Source: JASFRS01 sp050114795
Lineage (GTDB): Bacteria; Pseudomonadota; Alphaproteobacteria; Sphingomonadales; CAKZYD01
Direction: 5' to 3'
DNA length: 15,765 nt
Assembly: GCA_050114795.1 (NCBI GenBank)
Contig: JASFRS010000046.1
Coordinates: forward strand, 1 to 15,765
The notes below the pieces were generated by a model. It searched no databases, had not been told where the DNA came from, and saw nothing but the letters and a program-made list of their open reading frames with translations. Position 1 is the first letter of the stretch; each line of letters opens with the position of its first letter. Below, piece by piece: positions 1 through 6,235 of this stretch. The translations under genes were made by a program, and so were the position numbers.

Positions 1-966
1 GTGCGTTTCGGCGCAGAAATGCTTTTTGAAACCGCGCGCATCTGGCCTCAGATCGGGTTTTTCAATGAAGAACGCGGCGGGCGCTTCTGCATCAACATGG
101 TGACTGGACCAGATGAATATACGGCGCTGGTGAACAATAATTTATACACCAATGTAATGGCCAAGGCCCATTTATTGAAAGCCGTAGAAGCTGTTGCGCA
201 TTTAAAATCTCAACATCCGGATGACTTTGCCCGTCTCGTGGAAAAACTGAACCTCAGCGATGACGAAATAAGCCTCTGGCGCAAAGCTGCTGAACAGATG
301 GAACTCGCCTATGATGAAAAGCGGCAATTATTTCTTCAAGACGACAGATTTTTAGAAAGAAAAATCTGGGATTTCGCAAATACCCCGGATAACAAATACC
401 CACTTCTTCTCCATTATGCGCCTTTGGAAATTTACCGCCACCAGGTTTGCAAACAGGCTGACGCTGTATTAGCAGCCTTCCTGCAAAAAGCACAATTTGC
501 CGAGGCTGACCGAAAACGCATCTTCGATTATTATGAAAGCGTGACTGTTCATGATTCAACGCTGTCGCCCTGCGTCTTCTCAACTGTGGCCGCAGACGTT
601 GGAGAGCTGGACAAAGCCGTCTATTACCTCACACAATCAGCGTTGGTTGACATCGAAGACCTGCATGGCAATGCATCGCACGGCGTGCATATGGCATCAT
701 CAGGTGGAAGCTGGATGGCGCTTATCAATGGATTTGCAGGCATGGAAGTTAATGGGTCAGACCTAAGCTTCGCACCGAAATTCCCGAATGACTGGGCCGG
801 TTATGAATTCCGGCTGCGCTATCAAGATCGTATTTTGGAGCTATGCGTGGACCAAAATCACACAACCTACAGACTGATTGAGGGTGAAAGCCTGCCCATC
901 CGCCATTGTAATGAAATGCATATGTTGAACCCAGGACAAGACCTTAAGTTGGATTTAGCGCCATGA
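1..966 (+). CDS. GH65 glycoside phosphorylase, C-terminal part (5' end outside window)
   Basis: Cytosolic inverting phosphorylase of glycoside hydrolase family 65 (maltose, trehalose, kojibiose, nigerose and glucosylglycerol phosphorylases belong here). It would split an alpha-glucoside with phosphate to give beta-glucose-1-phosphate. Seen: VTGPDEY at visible residues 34-40, the family catalytic-acid motif (E39), followed by VNNNLYTN; HDSTLSP at 184-190; the loop HGVHMASSGGSW at 227-238, which in the family lines the phosphate site; then LSFAPKFP and a small C-terminal beta domain. Only about 321 residues of a family that is usually 750-800 long are present, so the GTG at base 1 is not a real start and the gene continues upstream. 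Its stop overlaps the start of the beta-phosphoglucomutase gene by 4 bases (ATGA), the usual pairing for product use. The acceptor specificity cannot be told from this part. Confidence 0.9.
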   Translation: MRFGAEMLFETARIWPQIGFFNEERGGRFCINMVTGPDEYTALVNNNLYTNVMAKAHLLKAVEAVAHLKSQHPDDFARLVEKLNLSDDEISLWRKAAEQMELAYDEKRQLFLQDDRFLERKIWDFANTPDNKYPLLLHYAPLEIYRHQVCKQADAVLAAFLQKAQFAEADRKRIFDYYESVTVHDSTLSPCVFSTVAADVGELDKAVYYLTQSALVDIEDLHGNASHGVHMASSGGSWMALINGFAGMEVNGSDLSFAPKFPNDWAGYEFRLRYQDRILELCVDQNHTTYRLIEGESLPIRHCNEMHMLNPGQDLKLDLAP

Positions 967-1613
967 AGACAACACCTATTAAAGCCGTTATTTTCGATTT
1001 GGATGGGGTTCTCGCAGATACCGCCGTAGCCCATCATGCAGCCTGGGCGCAATTGGCGCGCGAGATTGGCTTTGACATGCCTGGAGATATCGGAGAGCGC
1101 TTGAAAGGCGTTGACCGCATGACGTCGCTTAACATTATTTTGGATGCTGCAGGACTTTCCCTTGATGAGCCTGAAAAGCTCAAGCTGGCAAAGCAAAAAA
1201 ACGACTATTATCGCGCCCATATCGAACAAACGAGTGAAAACGACTTGCTTCCAGGTGCGCGTGAAGCCGTTCTAAAATGCAAGGAGGCAGGACTTAAAAC
1301 AGGTCTTGCATCGGCCAGTCGGAATGCCCCTTTGCTGATAGAAAAACTAGGGCTAGAACCGATTTTAGATTTTGTTGCTGACGCCGCAAAAGTCGCGCAC
1401 TCAAAACCTCACCCCGCGATATTTTTAGCAGCAGCAGAGGGCCTTAATATAGACCCTCGTATTTGCCTGGGCGTAGAAGACGCGAGCGCTGGAGTAGAAG
1501 CAATTCTGGCAGCAAACATGCATGCTTTAGGTGTAGGCGACCAAGATGTTCTTGGCCGCGCACATCATGTCATTCCACATATCACGGAGTTTGACTTAGG
1601 CCGCTGGCTCTAA
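963..1613 (+). CDS. pgmB: beta-phosphoglucomutase (HAD superfamily)
   Basis: Converts beta-glucose-1-phosphate to glucose-6-phosphate, feeding the phosphorylase product into glycolysis. The 216 residues match the family length. HAD motif I is FDLDGVLADT (nucleophile D12, acid/base D14). The cap carries the beta-PGM-type RLKGVDR segment (46-52), and H24 follows the DT of motif I as in characterised enzymes. Motif II is SAS (117-119) with N121, motif III is K148 in SKPHP, and motif IV is E172-D173 in GVEDASAG. These line up, with a small constant offset, with the Lactococcus enzyme residues known to the reader of that family. The ATG overlaps the phosphorylase stop, indicating translational coupling. 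The last codons and the stop sit in a hairpin shared with the convergent gene. Confidence 0.93.
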   Translation: MKTTPIKAVIFDLDGVLADTAVAHHAAWAQLAREIGFDMPGDIGERLKGVDRMTSLNIILDAAGLSLDEPEKLKLAKQKNDYYRAHIEQTSENDLLPGAREAVLKCKEAGLKTGLASASRNAPLLIEKLGLEPILDFVADAAKVAHSKPHPAIFLAAAEGLNIDPRICLGVEDASAGVEAILAANMHALGVGDQDVLGRAHHVIPHITEFDLGRWL

Positions 1614-1623
1614 TCAGCCAGCG
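1602..1623. terminator. Shared hairpin at convergent gene ends, both stop codons in the loop
   Basis: Perfect 8-bp inverted repeat, CGCTGGCT (1602-1609) and AGCCAGCG (1616-1623), with a 6-base loop CTAATC. The pgmB stop TAA (1611-1613) lies in the loop. The stop of the opposite-strand isomerase gene (TGA, 1616-1614) starts at the loop edge. Neither side has a clear T-run, so Rho-independent termination is not certain. The symmetry suggests a bidirectional terminator or an RNA 3'-end stabiliser. Confidence 0.5.
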
Positions 1624-1985
1624 CGCCCATAGCTGTCTTCTAAGCGCACTATGTCGCTTTCTTCCAACCGATCACCCAATTGGACCTCAATGAATACCAG
1701 TGGGCCATCACCGGGGTTTGCAATACGGTGAACCTCACCAACAGGAATATAAGCTGCCTCACCGGCCTGTTTGCGAATAATTTGATCGCCAATAGTTACA
1801 TCGGCGATACCTTCAGCAATGACCCAATGTTCAGCGCGGTGGTGATGTTTTTGAAGCGATAAAATCTGCCCAGGCAATACTTCAATCCGCTTAACCGCAA
1901 AGCCCGGTTCTGCTGACAACACTTCCCATGTTCCCCAAGGACGCTTGTCTGCTTCGCCTGCCTTATAATCATTTACTTTGGTCAT
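1614..1985 (-). CDS. Stand-alone cupin mannose-6-phosphate isomerase (type II domain)
   Basis: Predicted to interconvert mannose-6-phosphate and fructose-6-phosphate. The 123 residues correspond to the C-terminal isomerase domain of bifunctional ManC proteins without the nucleotidyltransferase part. Seen: RPWGTWEVL (15-23), PGQILSLQKHHHRAEHW (38-54, with metal ligands expected among Q45, H47, E52 and H53), YIPVGEVHRIANPG (79-92, H86 a further ligand) and the closing DIVRLEDSYGR signature. I chose the ATG at 1985 because GAAGG lies 8 bases upstream; an ATG at 1991 is too close to it and the longer reading at 2021 lacks support. The start overlaps the end of the glycerate kinase gene by 17 bases, so it is the last gene of the leftward operon. 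Such short cupins are sometimes annotated only as 'cupin', and activity on another sugar phosphate is possible. Confidence 0.8.
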   Translation of the reverse strand: MTKVNDYKAGEADKRPWGTWEVLSAEPGFAVKRIEVLPGQILSLQKHHHRAEHWVIAEGIADVTIGDQIIRKQAGEAAYIPVGEVHRIANPGDGPLVFIEVQLGDRLEESDIVRLEDSYGRAG

Positions 1986-3246
1986 GGTCATTACCTTCAA
2001 CCGCAATAATGCGGATATCATTCACATTTGTACGCGTGGGCCCGGTTACTATCACATCACCTAGAGCTTTTAACACATCAAAGCTTTTATTTTGGTTTAA
2101 GAGGCCCGCGACATCTAAGTCCAGTGCCTGCGCGCGTGCGACTGTATCTCCGTCACCAAATCCACCAGCGGCGTCTTCACTGCCATCGATCCCGTCGCTG
2201 TCGCAAGCCAAAATTGAAATACCTGCTTGTCCTTCAATGGCAATTGCAGCACCCAGCACATATTCCATATTGGGGCCACCCCTACCCTGCGGGTTTTGAA
2301 CGACCACGGTGGCCTCTCCGCCAGATAACAGGATGGCGCGCTTGCCTTCATTGCGCAGTTTTATAGCCAAGGCGCCATGCGCTGCACCCAGGTCACGCGC
2401 ATTACCTTCTAAATCATCGCCTAGATAATGCACCTCATAGCCCTGTGCTTCCGCCTCATTTTTAACGGCAAGAAGAGCATCTGATGCTTTGGCCACCACA
2501 TGGGTTTCATTTTTTGGCGATAATGCCTTTGGCGTTTCCCTGCTTTCATCGCTCAAGACCGATTGTGCGAGGGCGATATCAGGCGCGCCAAATTGCTCAA
2601 TAACGGCGCGCGCCTCTGCCAAGGTATTTTGATCTGCGATCGTTGGCCCGGAGGCCACATCTGCGGGGTCATCACCCGGCACATCGGAAATGACATAGGT
2701 GATAACCTCTGCATCCCCTGCAGCCTGCGCCAATTGCCCACCTTTGATCGCGGATATATGTTTGCGAACTGAATTAATGGCGTGGATCGGCGCACCAGAT
2801 AGAACAAGATGCTTAACCAAAGCGCGCTTTTCCTCAAACGTCAGCCCCTCGCAAGGCAGAGACAGAACTGCAGAGCCACCACCAGAGGCCAGAAAGATCA
2901 GACGATCCTCAGGGCCCAGTCCTGATGCCATATCCAACATGCGCTGCGCTGCGCGTTGACTCATTTCATCGGGCACGGGGTGCGCAGCTTCAATCACCTC
3001 AATACCTGGGATATCATGGCCCACGCCATGGCCATAACGGGTTACGACCAGCCCCTCTACAGCACCGCCATAATGTTTAGATACCACCTCTGCCATTGAG
3101 GCAGCGGCTTTGCCCGCCCCAAGCACCAACAACCGGCCTTTGGGCAAATCATTGCTTAGCATTGGTGCCAGACAAGTCTCAGGCATTGCCTGTTTGACGG
3201 CTGCATCAAACAAAGCCCGCAATTGTGCGCGCATCTCAGTCTTCAT
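1969..3246 (-). CDS. Glycerate 2-kinase (DUF4147/MOFRL family, TtuD/GckA-like)
   Basis: Phosphorylates D-glycerate with ATP to 2-phosphoglycerate, entering lower glycolysis. The 425 residues match the family. Seen: VLGAGKAAASM (41-51, conserved K46), EAAHPVPDE (86-94), the glycine loop SGGGSAVL (121-128), ISDVPGDDP (186-194) and ASGPT in the N-terminal domain; then the MOFRL domain from about 300 with ILLSGGEATV (305-314), GRGGPNMEY (321-329, R322 expected in the active site) and DSDGIDGSEDAAGG (349-362). Some members are annotated 'hydroxypyruvate reductase', an old misassignment. The start is 9 bases after the symporter stop, and no strong Shine-Dalgarno is visible, so translational coupling is likely. 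Its place beside a GH63 hydrolase that releases glycerate supports a catabolic role. Confidence 0.92.
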   Translation of the reverse strand: MKTEMRAQLRALFDAAVKQAMPETCLAPMLSNDLPKGRLLVLGAGKAAASMAEVVSKHYGGAVEGLVVTRYGHGVGHDIPGIEVIEAAHPVPDEMSQRAAQRMLDMASGLGPEDRLIFLASGGGSAVLSLPCEGLTFEEKRALVKHLVLSGAPIHAINSVRKHISAIKGGQLAQAAGDAEVITYVISDVPGDDPADVASGPTIADQNTLAEARAVIEQFGAPDIALAQSVLSDESRETPKALSPKNETHVVAKASDALLAVKNEAEAQGYEVHYLGDDLEGNARDLGAAHGALAIKLRNEGKRAILLSGGEATVVVQNPQGRGGPNMEYVLGAAIAIEGQAGISILACDSDGIDGSEDAAGGFGDGDTVARAQALDLDVAGLLNQNKSFDVLKALGDVIVTGPTRTNVNDIRIIAVEGNDHDQSK

Positions 3247-3255
3247 AGTTTAATT

Positions 3256-4833
3256 CTAGCCAGCTAGTGCCCGAAAAGCCGGGCCAATACCGATGATAAT
3301 CGTCAAAATTACTGCAAAGGCCAAGACCAGTGTCACCATCTGCGCCTTTGGTACCCCATCCAGACGGGCACGCGGAGCAAGCTCCACCTTACGGCCGTCG
3401 ACGAATCGGCTGACCAGTAGTGCCACCAATATCGCTGAAACCAAGCCTGTTACGTTCCACCAGAACCAGAATATCTGTGGTTCCCCAAGCCAGAGGTAAA
3501 AATTAAGTCCAACACCAGACAAAATACCCCAATTCGCACCGTGCGCACTGACATTTCTGAACCCAATGGCCAAAAGGAAAACCGCCAAGATTGGGCCATA
3601 GAACATAGAACCAACTTTGTTGATCGCTTCAATCACTGTGCTGGCGATTGATCCGCCAAAGAAGGAAAAGCCTAGAATTAGGACTGACCAGAATAAGGCG
3701 CTGAAGCGGGACCAGAACACATATTGTTTCTCGCTTAACTCCCCACCACGCAGCATCGCCAAATCTTCAATCGTCACAGCGGACAGGGAATTGATGACAG
3801 AGCTTAAGGACGACATGGCTGAAGCCAGGATGGCAACCACCAACACACCAATAATTCCATGCGGCAAATAGGTCACGATAAAGGTTGGGATCATGCGATC
3901 CGGCTGTGCTGCGAATTCCTGTGCCGAGAAATCAGGAGACACAACAAACAGCGTCCCAACGATCAGACCCATGATGCAATAGAGCAGCACCATTGGGAAG
4001 CGCAGCAACCCGTTGGCCAGCAGAATTTGGCTGACTGTTTTACCATCTTTTGCGGAAATGATACGCTGCGCCTGCGTCTGGTCACAGCCATAATAGGAGG
4101 CATAGAGAACAAGCCCGCCAAACAACATTGGAAACAGCCCAAATTCATCCCCATTAAAGCCTAATGATGAGAATTTCACAGCGTCCAAACGGCTGGTATC
4201 CAGATTATCCAAAAAGACATCAACACCGCCAAGATGATAGAGGCCAAAGGCTGCGCAAAGGAAGATGCCTATGAATATGATGATCATCTGTGCGGCATCC
4301 GCATAGACAACTGCCTTCATCCCGCCTTGCAGTGAATAGACAGCGGTCACAACACCTACGATAGACACCGCCACCCAAAATGGCAGACCCATCAGGTTTT
4401 CAAGAATAAGCGCCACGGCATAAATGGTGATGCCCGTTCCAAAAGCCCGACTGACTTGGAAAACCACGCTGATAAGAAAGCGCGTATATTTATCGAAATG
4501 ATCCTCAAGAAACTCATAAATACTGACAAAGCCGGCATTATAGAGCTTCGGCATGATGACCCACATCAACAGGACCATTGCAAGCGGCACAGCGAGCTCA
4601 TAAGAGAGCCAGATCAGCCCGCCGCCTTCACGGATGCCGACAAATGCAGGGGCTGAAATAAAGCTGATCGCAGAAAGCTGCGTTGCCATCGTAGACAGCG
4701 CCAGCGGAAACCACCCCATAGAGCGGCCACCGAGAAAATAGTCTTTTCTATCAAGCTGCTCGCGATAGAAATAGCCAAGGCCGACAAGAGCGACCAGATA
4801 ACCAACTACCAGGGTGTAATCGAAACCATTCAT
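3256..4833 (-). CDS. Sodium:solute symporter (SSS/SLC5 family)
   Basis: Inner-membrane Na+-coupled transporter of 525 residues with about 13-14 hydrophobic segments, the normal size for the SSS family. Seen: an N-terminal membrane segment from residue 5, then RKDYFLGGRSMGWFPLALS and the Na+-site region of helix 1 (STMATQLSAISFISAPAFVG), YSLQGGMKAVVYADAAQ in the middle, ASAMSSLSSVINSLS (a helix that contributes Na+ ligands in the family) and a final hydrophobic helix before the stop. The substrate cannot be read from the sequence. Being between a GH63 hydrolase and glycerate kinase, it is likely to bring in the intact hexosylglycerate. It starts 25 bases after the hydrolase stop, with AAGGATGAGAG upstream of the ATG. 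Confidence 0.9.
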   Translation of the reverse strand: MNGFDYTLVVGYLVALVGLGYFYREQLDRKDYFLGGRSMGWFPLALSTMATQLSAISFISAPAFVGIREGGGLIWLSYELAVPLAMVLLMWVIMPKLYNAGFVSIYEFLEDHFDKYTRFLISVVFQVSRAFGTGITIYAVALILENLMGLPFWVAVSIVGVVTAVYSLQGGMKAVVYADAAQMIIIFIGIFLCAAFGLYHLGGVDVFLDNLDTSRLDAVKFSSLGFNGDEFGLFPMLFGGLVLYASYYGCDQTQAQRIISAKDGKTVSQILLANGLLRFPMVLLYCIMGLIVGTLFVVSPDFSAQEFAAQPDRMIPTFIVTYLPHGIIGVLVVAILASAMSSLSSVINSLSAVTIEDLAMLRGGELSEKQYVFWSRFSALFWSVLILGFSFFGGSIASTVIEAINKVGSMFYGPILAVFLLAIGFRNVSAHGANWGILSGVGLNFYLWLGEPQIFWFWWNVTGLVSAILVALLVSRFVDGRKVELAPRARLDGVPKAQMVTLVLAFAVILTIIIGIGPAFRALAG

Positions 4834-4858
4834 GCCGCTCTCATCCTTTTTATTATTC

Positions 4859-6145
4859 TTATTTCAAACCATGTGCGCCTGGCGCTGCCCAGAACAACCA
4901 CATTGCAGCCGTCCAGGTGAAGCTATCACCGCCAGTACCACGACCGTCAATGGGACAATAGGCTTCATAAAAGCCAGATTTTTCCATAAGTGCTTGATTT
5001 GTTGAACGAATTTTCTCCGCCCACATATCTTCACCGGCTTCTTTCAAACCGCTGGCAATCATGAAATTCACGATAGCCCAGCTTGGCCCTCTCCAATACC
5101 GGATTGAGTCAAAAGCTTCATGATCTGGATCAAAGCTTGGAACCAGATATTTCGCTGTTTTGGAAATACGCTCGAGATTTTCTAACAGTCGTCCACGCTG
5201 TTCAGCACTTCCAACATCAGCATAAAATGCCAAGAACGAAGCGCTGGTCACCATGGCAGATGACTGTCCGCTAATGACATCGCGGGAGCAAAAAGCCCCA
5301 ATCTCATCATTCCAAAGCCAATTCACACCTTCTTCGCTTAACTCTATGCGAGAACGTAATTCTTTTGCATCCTTATCACGGCCAAGGGCCTCGGCCAGCG
5401 CATGTAAATCTCTATTTGCGCGAATAAGAATCATCGTCAGGCCAACATCAATCACACGGAATGGGTTTTCACGCGCAATAACATCATGGTTCCAACCCGT
5501 ATCCCGACCAAATTGGACCAAAGCCAAATAGCGGTCATAGTCGAGCTTGGTTGGACGCATGCTTTGGTCCAAATGGCTGGTATCGCGGCGCACATAAGGC
5601 TCTACGCCACTGACGTCCACTTGAGCTGCAGGCGCGTCCCATTCAGGGGAATTATCGCGTCCGCCTTCCCAAGGATGGGTCGAAAGAACAAGACCTTTGC
5701 CCAACGGATCCCGATAATCGTGGAACCACCGGTGCCAGGCTAGAATTTTTGGATAAAGCGCTTCTGCGCGGGCTTTCTCCGCGTCAGATTCTGCGGTTTC
5801 ATACAGCCACCGCACAGCCGTCGCAGCGACGGGAGGCTGGGTAATTCCCGAAGACTTCGGGTCTTTATTTGTGCCCCACACGGAAGAGCCCGGGAAATAC
5901 CCGTCATCATCTTTCCAGAAGATGATATGAGGCAGAAACCCATCATCCCACTGGCCGTTAAAGAGGGTTTCAATTTCAGTCCACGCACGATCCCGGTCAA
6001 ATGTCGCGAAACCAAGGGCTACGAACACGGAATCCCAATTCCATTGGAAAGGGTAAACCCGTCCATTAGGCACCGTATATCCGCCCCGGTCATTTGCGAT
6101 CAAAATAGCGCGCGCTTCTTGTGTTAGGTCTGCTGGGTCTGTCAT
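4859..6145 (-). CDS. GH63 mannosylglycerate/glucosylglycerate hydrolase
   Basis: Predicted inverting alpha-glycosidase releasing glycerate and mannose or glucose from mannosylglycerate/glucosylglycerate. The 428 residues form a single (alpha/alpha)6 catalytic domain, the length of bacterial MgH/GgH enzymes and much shorter than GH63 processing glucosidases. Seen: YPFQWNWDSVF (31-41), WDDGFLPHIIFW (66-77), HPWEGGRDNSPEWD (157-170; D164 the likely general acid), YWRGPSWAIVNFM (350-362), GFYEAY (391-396; E394 the likely base) and FTWTAAMWLFW near the end. There is no signal peptide, so it is cytosolic and acts after import. I took the ATG at 6145; a GTG immediately before it (6148) is possible. 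Related enzymes accept both mannosyl- and glucosylglycerate, so sequence alone does not settle the sugar. The mannose-6-phosphate isomerase in the operon favours mannose. Confidence 0.82.
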   Translation of the reverse strand: MTDPADLTQEARAILIANDRGGYTVPNGRVYPFQWNWDSVFVALGFATFDRDRAWTEIETLFNGQWDDGFLPHIIFWKDDDGYFPGSSVWGTNKDPKSSGITQPPVAATAVRWLYETAESDAEKARAEALYPKILAWHRWFHDYRDPLGKGLVLSTHPWEGGRDNSPEWDAPAAQVDVSGVEPYVRRDTSHLDQSMRPTKLDYDRYLALVQFGRDTGWNHDVIARENPFRVIDVGLTMILIRANRDLHALAEALGRDKDAKELRSRIELSEEGVNWLWNDEIGAFCSRDVISGQSSAMVTSASFLAFYADVGSAEQRGRLLENLERISKTAKYLVPSFDPDHEAFDSIRYWRGPSWAIVNFMIASGLKEAGEDMWAEKIRSTNQALMEKSGFYEAYCPIDGRGTGGDSFTWTAAMWLFWAAPGAHGLK

Positions 6146-6193
6146 CACTCGTCCAGATACTTTGGCAAAACTCAGGCATTAAGAGGATAAAAT

Positions 6194-6227
6194 GTGGGCG
6201 GGGGCAGCAAAGCCACACCCCGCCCAC
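6194..6227 (-). terminator. Hairpin after the TonB receptor gene, possible partial terminator
   Basis: Perfect 10-bp GC-rich inverted repeat, GTGGGCGGGG (6194-6203) and CCCCGCCCAC (6218-6227), with a 14-base loop, starting 8 bases after the receptor stop. Read leftward it is followed by ATTTTATCCTCTT, a broken T-run. The hydrolase gene starts about 50 bases further on. It could be a leaky terminator or a processing/stability hairpin that gives more receptor than hydrolase transcript. Confidence 0.7.
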
Positions 6228-6235
6228 GGGGAGGA

